From Epithemia pelagica (lineage: Eukaryota; Bacillariophyta; Bacillariophyceae; Surirellales; Surirellaceae), in the NCBI GenBank assembly GCA_946965045.2, contig OX337231.1, positions 682,001-746,000 on the forward strand: a DNA stretch of 64,000 nucleotides, in the 5' to 3' direction. A model generated the notes under the pieces. It was not told where the DNA came from and did not search any database. It saw only the letters and a program-made list of their open reading frames with translations. A program made the translations under genes and the position numbers. This document shows, piece after piece, positions 20,978-31,381 of this stretch (the stretch's first letter is position 1; the number at the start of each line of letters is the position of its first letter).

Positions 20978-21945
20978 TGCGCTCTTCTCTCATCCAATGG
21001 TGCTGCCTTGCTGCTTCTACCCTGGCCCTTGCCAGTGTTTTGTCGTGTCCCCTTCCACTTCCTACGCGTGGTGGTGATGGAGCCTCTTTGTCTCCATTGA
21101 GTGGGAAACACACAAGAGAAAAGGGACGTGGCTATATCCTTCGAACCTTCTTGGTGATAAGGACCTGACTGGAAAGAGTCGGTCCAGTAGTCGCATCCTC
21201 CGAAATCCCCGAGGATCTCTTCCCACAAAAAACGAAACACTGTCAAACAACGATCACACCCAACGACGACCAACATCATCCTCCGGGGCGCGCAAAAAGT
21301 GCTCCCACGGCGAACCGTTCGTCAAAATTCCACGGACTAGCTACACCTCGAGCGATCCACCAAACTGCACTTCCGATCATTTTCGCTAGGCAGACGAGTG
21401 TCGAGAGCTGGATAGTTTAGGGGAACCATGACCAAGACAATAGCCCTGGACATCGATCCAGGGTTGGACATGCACGTGCGTGTGGTTTGGTGACCACAAC
21501 ATCGTCCTATCCAAATTTGTGGGGGAGTGTCTAAGTATTCTTGAGCGAGGCTGCTTCAACGGAGCAATTCCTAAGCAGGTACTTCACGCGTGGTGTCTCG
21601 GAAACCTTCCTCAACGGATGCTGGCCGGCGTGGTCGGAAACTGGTATTCGTAATGCGGTCGTAGAATCGAGCGTGCTCGTTGTTGGTATTTGTGTACAAT
21701 ATGGTGTGACCGTACACGGCGGCGGTTCCGGTTCTGCCCTACAATAAGTAATAAGTGTGGCGGCTCTCTCTCAATGTGCGTTTGGTGGTTGGAAGCAAAA
21801 AGGTAGATGCCGTTGCGGTTTCGTTTCGTGAATTTTGGGAAATAATCCGACCAGAGAGACCCCATTCATTTTTTTGTGGAGCATTCATCTCGACCACCAT
21901 TCCACAAATCATTTGACTTGCTACAACAACAACAACAACAACAAC
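20978..21945. other. Divergent intergenic region with (ACA)n leader
   Basis: About 1 kb between divergent genes. A short (ACA)n microsatellite at ~21922-21945 lies directly before the armadillo gene start and is probably 5' UTR. Short ORFs at 21541-21747 and elsewhere show nothing recognisable. Confidence 0.45.
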
Positions 21946-23871
21946 ATGGCTGAAAATCTCGCCCTGATGGAAGCGCATCAATGTCCAGTGGAATCTTCCG
22001 AACCGAGATTGGACGACCCACCTCCTCATCGAACGACGACAATGGAGGAAAAGGAAGCGGAAGATGACTTGGTGGTGGAAACGGAGAGAGATACGTTGAC
22101 GGTTGTTTCATCATCGCCATCCTCATTGCAAGAAGAAGAAGAACAAGAGGAACCAGCAATAAACGAAGCTTGGTCTCGTTCCGCCGCAGCCGCTGCGGGA
22201 GAACGGTTGAGACGACACGCCACGGTGGCCCAACAAAGTCAGCTCGAACGACACCATGCCACAACATTGGTGGTGGAAGGTAGCCGCCGCCCAAGTGCCT
22301 CGTTCAACCGCCTGTCCGGTACGACGGTGGTACGACCCGGCCGATTGACCCGTCACGACGAGGACGCACTCTTGTCTCATCGTCGACGACGAATGGTATC
22401 GCCGTCGCACTTGACGCTTCCTTCCTTGTCACGTTCTACCGAAGACGGCGATCATCATGACTCCAATCCTCACGATCAATCACCCACATCAACAACAACA
22501 CCTCCCGAATCCACGAGACATGTACCAACACCCACTCGGGCGGCCTGGCATCCTCGAGACGTGGCGCTCTTGTCACGGACGGTTCGATCCATGGCTCGGT
22601 TGGCTGCCTTGCATGAAACCAAACGCTACGACACGACACAACCCATGCTCCAAGAACTGGGACTGATGGAGCGTTGGACGGACGAGGCCGATTCCTTACG
22701 GGAACCGTTGGTGGCCGCCCATGGAATTCCCATTCTCTTGAATGTGGTGCGGGTCTTTGGCTCGCACGCGCCTGTACTCGTCAAGGTGTGCAATATCATT
22801 ACCTACCTGGCACGCAATGGGACCTGCTTGCGAGCTCTTTCCATACAACCCACCATTGAAAGTGTCTTGACAGCCATGGGACGACATGGCCACCATTCCT
22901 TGTTGCAAGCACGAGCGTGTAACGCGCTCAACAATTTGGCCATGCGAGCCGAAAACCGAATACGCATTGCGCAAATCCAAGGGATTCCACTGATTTTACG
23001 GGGAATGGAGAAACATGCCAAAAATCCCGAAGTGCAAGCCAATGGATGCAATTGCTTGTGGAATCTCTCCATTTGGCCACCCAATCGACCCTTGATTGCC
23101 CAAGCCAAGGGTGTCGTTCGCATTCTACAGGCCATGAAGGATCACATTCAAGATCCGGCCTTGTTTGGAGAAGGTTGTGGGGCCTTGTGGAATTTGGCTG
23201 ACCATCCTCCCACGCGACTGGAAATTTTGCGAGGCGGGGGGATTGCCACCATTTGTCAGGCCATGGAACTACACGGTCATCATTCGTTTGTCATGAACCG
23301 TTTGTGTTGTGGAGCCTTGGAAAGCTTGTTGAATGACGATGATTGGGGACGAGTTCTCTTGTGGAAGCAACAAGAACCCAGTGGCATTGGTTTGGTCTTG
23401 TCGGCCATGCGAAACCGTCCCGGCGATGAGGAATTGCAATCGGCCGGGTGTGGGATATTGGCCCATTTTGCCATGGGCGATTTGATGCAATTGGCCATTC
23501 ATTCCTTTGTCGACACGGTCATTTCCCAGGGAGCGGTCCACGTCTTGTTGACGGCCCTTCAATCGCATCCCACCAGTGTCAAGGTCCAAGGACGGGCTTG
23601 TAGTGCCATTGGTGTCTTGAGTTATCATGGCCTGGCACGACACGACTTGGTCCAAGCGGGGGCGGTCCGCATTGTGGAACAAACCCTCTTGTGGGACAAT
23701 CACCACCACCATCATGCCATCACGGACAGTGTGGTCTTTGGAACGGCCGTGTTGGCCCTCAGTCAATTGACCACGACAACCACAACAACCACCCATGACA
23801 ACAACAACAACCACAACGACCAGCACTCGTCGAGCTGGCAACCGTACCATCATCCAGCTCCGGCAGCCTGA
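21946..23871 (+). CDS. Armadillo-repeat protein
   Basis: About 641 residues from the ATG at 21946 (AACATGG); the frame is open to 21835 but that ATG lies in the probable leader. The first ~215 residues are acidic and Ser/Arg-rich, likely disordered. From ~240 on there is a run of ~42-residue armadillo/HEAT-like repeats, e.g. 'ACNALNNLAMRAENRIRIAQIQGIPLILRGM', 'GCNCLWNLSIWPPNRPLIAQAKGVVRILQAM' and 'GCGALWNLADHPPTRLEILRGGGIATICQAM'. The end is His/Thr/Asn-rich low complexity. These proteins are protein-binding scaffolds; partners unknown. No intron needed. Its 3' third (from ~23249) is copied at 44587-45209 as part of a large duplication. Confidence 0.85.
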   Translation: MAENLALMEAHQCPVESSEPRLDDPPPHRTTTMEEKEAEDDLVVETERDTLTVVSSSPSSLQEEEEQEEPAINEAWSRSAAAAAGERLRRHATVAQQSQLERHHATTLVVEGSRRPSASFNRLSGTTVVRPGRLTRHDEDALLSHRRRRMVSPSHLTLPSLSRSTEDGDHHDSNPHDQSPTSTTTPPESTRHVPTPTRAAWHPRDVALLSRTVRSMARLAALHETKRYDTTQPMLQELGLMERWTDEADSLREPLVAAHGIPILLNVVRVFGSHAPVLVKVCNIITYLARNGTCLRALSIQPTIESVLTAMGRHGHHSLLQARACNALNNLAMRAENRIRIAQIQGIPLILRGMEKHAKNPEVQANGCNCLWNLSIWPPNRPLIAQAKGVVRILQAMKDHIQDPALFGEGCGALWNLADHPPTRLEILRGGGIATICQAMELHGHHSFVMNRLCCGALESLLNDDDWGRVLLWKQQEPSGIGLVLSAMRNRPGDEELQSAGCGILAHFAMGDLMQLAIHSFVDTVISQGAVHVLLTALQSHPTSVKVQGRACSAIGVLSYHGLARHDLVQAGAVRIVEQTLLWDNHHHHHAITDSVVFGTAVLALSQLTTTTTTTTHDNNNNHNDQHSSSWQPYHHPAPAA

Positions 23872-24172
23872 GACGGCTCCCCCCAAAACACAACAAACAA
23901 TGGCTCCATGTACGTTCTCCAGGTGATAACGAGGAAGCTAGACGAACTTTTTTTGCCACGACAGAATCGAGGTACGGCTCCCTAGTAGTAGGAAAAAGTC
24001 ATGGAATGGCCTTTCTCATTAGAGAAACCGTGCAGGTGCGTCGCTGGGACGACTCGACCAACACAACAAAAGTCCATGATCCACGGCAACGTCCGAGACA
24101 AAATCGTCACCCATGGGACGGATTCCAAGTATAGTTCGTGATGCCTTTGTTCTTCTTCCTGCCACACCACGT

Positions 24173-24262
24173 GTAGCATTCGAATGTCCGTATCTCACGT
24201 CAAGAGTAAATAGGGTTGTAGCATTCAAATGTCCGTATCTCACGTCAAGAGTAAATAGGGTT
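24173..24262. repeat. Two 45-bp tandem repeats
   Basis: Unit gtagcattcraatgtccgta... is repeated at 24173-24217 and 24218-24262. The matching region of copy 2 (~50743) has only one unit, so the tandem gain or loss came after the segmental duplication. Confidence 0.85.
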
Positions 24263-24361
24263 ACAAAAGACTAGAGAGAATAAACAAGGTGTATCTAATT
24301 CAACAACAAGTCCTTCCGCACTCACAAAACACTGCTTCATCTGCTCTTTTATGTATGTCCC

Positions 24362-26165
24362 TCAATCTTTGTCATGTGGAGATAAGACCGAGATTGTCGG
24401 TTCCATCATTTCGCGGAACCATACGCGGGACAATTCACTGGACGGGATAGGAAAGTTGCTACTGTCTGTGGGGCATCGAAACGACACTGCCAGCACACGC
24501 TGACGAATTGAAACAGTGCTAATGTTCTTTTTCGTTTCCTCGAGCTTTCCCTGAATCATGGAACAAAATGCCAACATCCCAGTGTACGAATAAAGACTGG
24601 AACCAGCGTCGGATGGCTCCAAACACTGACCACTCTCGTCGTTCATGTCGATACCCAACGAATTCCACCATTTCTTGACCGTCTCCGGTCCTGGTGAATT
24701 CTTGTGGTTCTTGCATTGGACAAAGTCCACGAATGCTTCGTTTCCATCAATATACAACACGAGGACATCAGGGCCTTGCGCAGTTGGAGTTCCTTGTGAG
24801 AACACCATACAGAACTTCTCTAGAGAAGGAAACACAAGCTTTTCTTGCTCTAGTGCTTTTTGGTTTTCCAACTCATACTTCAAATTTTCAATTTCCTCCT
24901 GATCAATATCCTTCTTTTTACTGTATTTGCTTGGCCATGCAAACTCCAAACAATGACGCTTGGTGGAATATCCCCGGATCTCTGCCAGCCTCAAACAGTG
25001 CATAGCAGTCAGTTCTTCAAAGGAATCACCAAAACCTGGTCGTAGTTGACAGGTCAACCCAAAGCAAGCAAGGTACTTCAAAGCAGTCGATGTTTCTTGT
25101 GTTTTTGTGGCAAGACCACGCTGAAAAACCTCATTTACTTCTTTCTGGTTATGAGAGATCCAGCTATCCATGTCGTCTTTCACTGCGGCCAGGTTGTTCT
25201 TGACATCGTCCGTAAAAGAATGCATCTCTTCCTTCTTGAATTCCAATGCAGATTTCAGGTGGAACAAAAAGGCGCGTTCGAGAAGTCCTGATCGATCGTT
25301 CTCTTCGAGACGAGTGTCTCTTCAAATAGTCCAATGGCTGAGAGGTAGCTTTCAAGGCATTCAGGAGCGCACCAAATTCCGGTTGAAAATAGCCCTGAAT
25401 CGTATCCATCCGCAAAGCATCCTCCCCGTAAAAGGTTTGTCCTTCTCGGCCTCTGTCGAACCTCATAGACACAAAGCTGGTATCCTGATCCGCTTGGGTT
25501 TGCTCGTCAATCCAGGACGTGAGCTTATTTTTCATTTCGTTTCTTTCATCATCCGTAGACGAAAGGCATATAAAACTACCTTTTCCATTGATCTTAAATA
25601 CCAAATTAATCGAGATCATCGGGTCGCCCCATTCCCATTCCTTGGGCATACTTTCGAAGAATTTCTCGATAAATGCACGAGGCTCGAGATATTCCGGTTG
25701 TTGGGAGACTTCTATGGGGGTGGGACCCATTTGTGATGTCTGGGTCCCAGCTTTTTCTTTTGCTAGGTCATCCAGGATTGCAATGGCCATTTTAGAGGTT
25801 GTGACTTCACCTTCAATCAATGGTTGAAGAAAGTTCTTCCGAAATTGATCTCCAAAAACAGCAGCCTGAGTGTTCAGTTCATGCTTCAAGGCAGTTTCAT
25901 TGGACTGGATGAAAGCACTCCATCCTGCCGTGTTGTCCTCCCTATGAGCCGAGCTCTGGCCCCTGCTGGTTCTAGGAACTTTGGGATATGTACGATTGTC
26001 ATCAGCACAATGAGCCATTGCCAAGATCTTGGGGTTTGGGATAAGACTGTGACTTTTATCACGCTGGTGAAACGAATGGAATCCAACCACGGTTGTCCGA
26101 GTCTTACCCAGCAAACTAACCGCCACTTCGAATACCAAAAAGAGGGTGATACTTGCCATACCCAT
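24362..26165 (-). pseudogene. RHS/CRN-type protein, ATPase core deleted
   Basis: Copy 1 of the gene intact at 50886-53690. The N-terminal part (to 'PLDYLKRHSS') and the C-terminal nuclease part ('FHLKSALEFKKEEMHSF' to the end) are both present and nearly identical to copy 2. A 992-bp internal deletion removes residues ~290-625 of the full protein, including Walker A and Walker B. The deletion is not a multiple of three, so the two halves are in different frames. The break lies at a 4-base GAGA repeat in copy 2, typical of microhomology-mediated loss. The C-terminal fragment (24362-25267) still has an open frame of 301 codons with the nuclease motif, so a truncated nuclease-only protein could in principle be made. 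Confidence 0.85.
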
Positions 26166-26356
26166 GTGTAATGGTAGGACGTAAAAATTATGATCTTTTG
26201 GAATTAGGCTAGGAAAGTGAGCGATGGCCAGAGAAGCCATCTGCACACGGGACAAGGACAGACTGAATTCTGCGAACGTCGGTGTCAAAGATTCAACTAG
26301 GGACCTATCGAGTCATGTTTACGTGGAGTCGTGGCGGGACAGAGTCCGGGTACCGC
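26155..26356. repeat. ~202-bp repeat R (copy 1), 5' flank of the RHS-like gene
   Basis: Nearly identical to 43089-43291. Its first part (atggtaggacgtaaaaatta...) also occurs at 54469-54515 upstream of the intact RHS-like gene. It runs from the start codon region of the RHS-like gene outward, so it may be that gene family's promoter or the end of a mobile unit. Confidence 0.85.
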
Positions 26357-26955
26357 ACTCTACCTCTCCCTGGGTAGTGTTGGGGGCAAGGTCTGGAGGA
26401 GGGGGTCACGGGTCACGGGTCACGCGGAGCTAAGGGGTCACAAAAAATGACCCCCGGCATGCCCCTACGTGACCCTTATGGCACCTCATGCAACATCAAC
26501 ACGTTAAGGACTTAGTAATTAAGGACATCATCTAAAGTGAACTCCTCTTCTTCTTCATTGCAACCAATAGTAGCTGTAGCATGTGCACTCCTGGGGTTCC
26601 ACTTGATCCAGCAACCTCTCTATCCATAATCTCCTTCAAGACTAACAAGTCGAACATTTGGCAAACGAATGTACCTGTTATTGGAAGAGGTGGTGGTGGT
26701 CCCTTGACTTGTGTTCTAGGTAGACTTGATTCTCATTCAAGAGAGGTTCTAGTGGATCATCACTGTCATGTTCTGTAACTGTCTGTCGAACTCGACCTCA
26801 AAATCAACATCATCAACAGTTGTGGTCGCTTAAAAGTCGCGCTTATTCGTGCGGCATGCCCCGACTATATTTTGCGATGAGGGGCATAGGGTCACGGGTC
26901 ATGGGGGCATGCACCTTTTGGGCATGCCCCGTGCCGAATGCCCACAACACAATCC
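26357..26955. other. Intergenic, nothing recognised
   Basis: Short direct repeats of 'gggtcac' and 'ggcatgcccc' (~26405-26465 and 26850-26935), no gene. It ends at the CTG target copy of the DNA transposon. Confidence 0.4.
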
Positions 26956-26958
26956 CTG

Positions 26959-27475
26959 GGATACCCAATATTTCTTGTCGATAGGTGACATTTTTACTGT
27001 AAGGTTGACAAATTCTACAATTAATGTACAAAAGTCCATATTGCCCTTCTGGTGCGACATTGGTTTTCTTTTCCTTTATTATAGCCTAGTTCATTGTCTA
27101 CAGTTGTCCACTTATGCAGAGTACAGTCGGATTATGATGAGATAATCTAATGGGCATTAAGCAAAGGTGCGGCTTTTTTCGTGTTCTTGGCAAAATGCGA
27201 ATTCCCCAACAGGGTATTCGCAACAAACGGCAGAAGACCGCCAAAAGACGACAGCTCGTGGCTATAGTGTATTGCATCGCGCTGTTTCCTTGCTCTCAAC
27301 AACACAACAACAACAACAAGAAGAAGAACAACAATGATGCGCGGAGCCATGACAATGGCAATGGCAATGGCATCCGACCACAAGAGCAAAAGGCAAAGGA
27401 ACCTTTGTAACTCGAAGATTCTACAAGTTTGACAAATTCGACAAGTTTGACAAATTCTACAAATTCTACAAGTTG
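26959..27475 (+). repeat. Left terminal inverted repeat
   Basis: Outer end GGATACCC. The inner part (27421-27475) consists of short subrepeats of the type 'acaaattc(g/t)acaagtttg'. The arm contains (CAA)n and a shared 'gcaatggcaatggca' stretch. Similarity to the right arm is high, with small indels. Confidence 0.85.
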
Positions 27476-27484
27476 CTTCTTTCT

Positions 27485-27976
27485 TCAATCTCTTCTCTTC
27501 AAGGTAGAACAGAAATTTTTGACGACGGACTTCTTGGTAGACTCTATGACGAAATATGCGCGGTTGAAGGGAGCATATTCAGGTCGAGTCTTCTGAAGTT
27601 GTGCTGGGGTCATTAGTTCATGGAGCTTGCGCTCCACATCACCTTGAAGAAGTGGCTTGGCGTCGGACAGATCAAAGACAGGTTGGCCCCGCTGGTTTTT
27701 AGTGGCTCTCTCATACATGGCACGGTCATGGATGAGAGCCTGCTCCTCGAAGTCCCGTTGCTTATGGTCTCGTCCGACTTGCTTGCGATGGTCTGCAAGT
27801 CGGGCCTTGAATTGTTCGTAGACAACACCCTCCTGGATGAAGATGCCATCAGTGGAATAGATCTGCCAGGCTTCCTCCGCACTCCAATCAAGCGGCAATA
27901 CACGGGCCTCCAGATCGTGTAAGAGCACCACACGGGCATCACTGTTGCGCCAATCAATCCACCCTTCTTTCGGCAT
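27485..27976 (-). CDS. Transposon ORF 1, 163-residue protein of unknown function
   Basis: Complete from ATG 27976, ending 10 bp inside the left inverted repeat. Distinct patches: 'WIDWRNSDARVVLLHDLE', 'LSAEEAW'-like 'WSAEEAWQIY', 'QFKARLADHRKQVGRDHK', 'RGQPVFDLSDAKPLL' and 'HELMTPAQLQKTRPEY'. From memory this resembles a family of short proteins repeated many times in diatom genomes, without known function; I cannot verify this. No membrane segment; basic and mostly helical. Its position just inside the inverted repeat suggests it belongs to the transposon rather than the host. Confidence 0.6.
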   Translation of the reverse strand: MPKEGWIDWRNSDARVVLLHDLEARVLPLDWSAEEAWQIYSTDGIFIQEGVVYEQFKARLADHRKQVGRDHKQRDFEEQALIHDRAMYERATKNQRGQPVFDLSDAKPLLQGDVERKLHELMTPAQLQKTRPEYAPFNRAYFVIESTKKSVVKNFCSTLKRRD

Positions 27977-29016
27977 TGTTGATTGTTGTTGTATGGCCTT
28001 GGCTTTGTGGCTCTAGAGGACAGCAAAGAGCAAAGTGGAGTTTGACTCGTGGCTGAAGACAAAGAACACACGCCACAATAGCATTCGCCTTCCCATTGAC
28101 ACCATTCGTTACTGATTGCCCACGACACCGTTCGTTACTGATTGCCCACCAGAATGATGACGCCTGCACACCCGGCATTGTTCTACTACATTCAAATCAA
28201 TAATAACTTGATCATCAGTTATGAATAGGATTGTATGCTTAGCTTGCTTTCAATGCTTTGCCGCCAACAACCGTAGGTCGGGTCTCCATTCTCCGTTTCC
28301 ATCACTCCATTTTCAGAATATCTCACAATGCCGGAAGAGACAAAAGTGAAACTCAAGCCTTCACAGATTTACCAGCTTCTGAAGGACGTCGAAGGTGGGA
28401 AGCATTCGCGGCAAGAAACCAACCTTCTTGACCTTTGCGACAACCACCCAAACTTTTATGGAGGAAGTGGTTCAGCGGAGCGTCGTGCATTTCAAATCAA
28501 GTGGGGCTACTTGAAATTTCTCCCCATACAGCAGTACCTCAAGCTTCTGGAAAGTAACGACATCACGCCTGGTAAGTTTACGCTACAAGAGAAGAAGAAA
28601 AACGAGGAGGACCCAAAGAAGAATCAAGCAACCGCCAAGGACAGTTCCACCGAGACGAGCACAACAAGGGGCAGCACCCGAAGTACGGAGCGATTGGACG
28701 ACGACTCAAGTGAATTGACTCCCCCCGATTCGGAGGACGAAGGAAGGGCACCGCCAAACTCCAAGCATCTCAAGCCACCAGCAGTTGTTGGGTTTCTTCC
28801 ACCAAAGAAAGCTCCGTCTCCACCACCGCCAACACAACCAGTTGTACCAACCCAAGCTCTCTCCAAGCCACCACCTCCTACTTCCCCGCAAGTTGACACC
28901 CCCGTTGCTCGTAAACTGTTCAAGCAAGCACCTGCAAAAATGGAAGGACTAGAAAAGCAGTTAGCTGGTCTGAAGGTTGATGAAGGCACGCCGCAAACTC
29001 CACGAGGTACTCACCT

Positions 29017-29021
29017 CAGAG
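29017..29021. repeat. Target-site duplication CAGAG (left)
   Basis: CAGAG directly abuts the N run and equals 34284-34288, directly after the right LTR end ...TAACA. A 5-bp duplication is standard for copia integrases. Confidence 0.8.
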
Positions 29022-29221
29022 NNNNNNNNNNNNNNNNNNNNNNNNNNNNNNNNNNNNNNNNNNNNNNNNNNNNNNNNNNNNNNNNNNNNNNNNNNNNNNN
29101 NNNNNNNNNNNNNNNNNNNNNNNNNNNNNNNNNNNNNNNNNNNNNNNNNNNNNNNNNNNNNNNNNNNNNNNNNNNNNNNNNNNNNNNNNNNNNNNNNNNN
29201 NNNNNNNNNNNNNNNNNNNNN
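29022..29221. other. Assembly gap (200 N)
   Basis: Exactly 200 N, probably a placeholder size. The retrotransposon on its right lacks RT, RNase H and its 3' LTR, so the real gap is probably 2 kb or more. Confidence 0.9.
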
Positions 29222-31378
29222 GACACGGTAGTAAACCTCATCCCAGAAAGGAAAGAACAAGAGATGAGTAATGTCGGGTGGGCGTCCGGAGAGAGCCTCA
29301 AGAGGAGTGCGACCGGAATGGGTGGGTGATGATGTATGGTTCAATAAGTCACAGACATACTCAAGGCAAAGAAGCCAGGTGTTGGCAGGGCAACCAGTGG
29401 CATTCATGAGAGCGTTGGTCATACGTTTGACGGTCTGGTAACGGTTTTCAGCCTTATTCTGGTGTTGATGATAAGGTTCGGATCGATACTCCCCAATAAG
29501 TAAAGTGCGAAGAATGTCTTTGACCTTTTGAGAGATGAGAGATGAACCACCATCACTGATAAGAGTCTCCATGGCACCACGAAACCGGATGTTGTCCTGA
29601 AGAGTATTGACAAACTGTTTGGTTGACTTGATCCCATAGATATCAGTAACCAGAGTATCTCGACCAACAAAGATTTGTGCGACTTTACCGCCATGGTCAA
29701 CAGCAGGGGTGTCGGAGAAAACCGAGTCAGTAGCAACGGGTTCATGACGTCGAGGTATATTAAGGACCGGATTGCGAGCCTTGAAATGTTTCTTGAGGGT
29801 GTCGTGGTCAAAAGTAATGCTACCATTACGTGTAGTGTGCTTGAACGTATCGGCAATAACATCTTCAGATTGCCAACCAAAGAATGGACGGAACTTCTTC
29901 CAGTCATACGCTTCCTGGTAACGACGGTGGACAGAGGCATGAAGTGTAGGATCATTACCTTCTGCGTCAGCATAGATAGAAAAGAAGGGTGCGTCGTCAG
30001 GTCCATGATCGTATGGGAGATCCAAAAGGAGATTGAGGTTACAAACAACACGATCAGTGTACTCCCCATAGTTGTCATATGGATGGTTCGACATACTACC
30101 ATCAGTCTTGACGTGTTTCCAATCAGGATCATTGTCAGAGGGTGTGGGAGAATACGAATGGTCCAGAACACCAGGATCCCATGTGTCGGGTGACGTGAAG
30201 ATGATCTGAGGTAAGGTATTCATGTCATCGTCGCTGGGGATACCCAAGGAGTGGATGTAGGCTAACCCATCTTTGATGTGAAGGGGTATAGCACGACCAT
30301 CAAGTGTAGTGATGCGTTGTTTACCATCAACTTTAACAGATCGTTCATCAACAGCAAGTCCGAAATGCTCGAATTGACCAGGAGCATGGATAGATAAGCC
30401 CTTTCCATAATAAGCATATTCATTGAAGATGCCGACAATAGGTCCATCATTGGTCTCAAACTTTGCGGCACATGTGACGACAGGAAGTCCAGTAAGTTCA
30501 TGGTTATCAATACCCACAATAGTGATATGGCGGCCAGTCTTAGAAAGGATGCGCATGTCAGAACCAGCAAGTCCTCCATTAGCACCACGGTCAATCAATT
30601 GATTTCCTGGTAAAGTAGATTTCCTGGAAAACAAATAGCGTGGAACATGTCCTGCTTGTTTATGCATGTTGGCTTTGAAAGTAACCTTCTTGCTCGTCTT
30701 GGACTTGGCGTTAGAAAGAACACTAGTCAGGTCAGTTGCCGGGTGATTGATATCAGTCGTCATGGCTTGGTTGATAAATTGTGTAACCGGATCTGAATTA
30801 TCTGGATGCTCAGGGACTACGCCAGGTGAGGCGTCATCAGATGCAACTTGGTTGGGGTCAGGATCAGGTTCCGGATCAATGTCGAGGGCATGTGTTTGCA
30901 CTTTCCTCAGTGTTGTTGATGAAGGTGCTTGAATCATCTTGTTATACTCAATGATCAACTTGCGATCTTCTTCAGAAAGTTTGAACCATAGGTCACGCGG
31001 TAGACTAACCTTGGACGAAGAGGGTGGAGATTCAGATGTCGCTTTGGTGTTGTGGACATGATACTCCATATCATCTTGTGAGGTTATGTCAGCATCTGTA
31101 TCTTGGCCATATAGTGATTCATGTTGTTTGACATGTCGACGGCGACTATGAACAGATGACTGGGTTGCTTGATCATGGTCATAAGCTGCGTCTAGAAGGA
31201 GACGGAAGTATGATTGATAGCAAAGGGATTTTGCACCGGATTTGGTGTTCACCACATTATCCAAGATCTTGACTCGACGGAGATCAGGTACCTTTTCTAC
31301 AGCTTGCATGAGGAAGGTCATCCTGGTATGATCAGGGATGCGATCAGACAATGTCACGAGATTGTCTAGCAAACGTAG
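29222..31378 (-). CDS. pol: Copia-like pol (protease, integrase), cut by the gap
   Basis: Same frame as gag, following a single TAG. After a ~220-residue linker comes a protease-like site (NQLIDRGANGGLAGSDM, with D-R-G-A instead of D-S-G-A). Then a GAG-pre-integrase-like region, and the integrase core with 'FVGRDTLVTDIYG', 'METLISDGGSSLISQKV' and 'YHQHQNKAENRYQTVKRM' (the D, D and E of the DDE triad). 'LEYVCDLLNHTSSPTHSGRTPLEALSGRPPDI' follows, as in copia integrases. The frame is open right up to the N run. The missing C-terminal half should carry RT and RNase H. Confidence 0.8.
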
Positions 31379-31381
31379 CTA
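31376..31381 (-). promoter_or_regulatory. Candidate stop-codon readthrough site, gag UAG-CUA pol
   Basis: Gag ends CAA GAG TAG CTA CGT. Pol continues in the same frame for over 2.1 kb. A stop followed by CUA is a known leaky context (best known as UGA-CUA). It is the second copia-like element in this window with such an arrangement. Confidence 0.5.

Larger units (their letters stand above)
23249..26178. repeat. Segmental duplication, copy 1
   Basis: This stretch (armadillo 3' end, intergenic spacer, RHS-like gene) matches 44587-45412 followed by 50643-53697 in the same orientation at high identity. Copy 2 contains an extra 5.2 kb at the position of 24074/24075. Copy 1 lacks 992 bp present in copy 2 (51835-52826) at the junction 25310/25311. 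Confidence 0.9.

Noticed and set aside
27147-27488. ORF of 113 codons inside the left inverted repeat (and its relative at 36801-37220).
   Set aside because: Made of subrepeats and low-complexity codons; the two arms do not conserve the reading frame.
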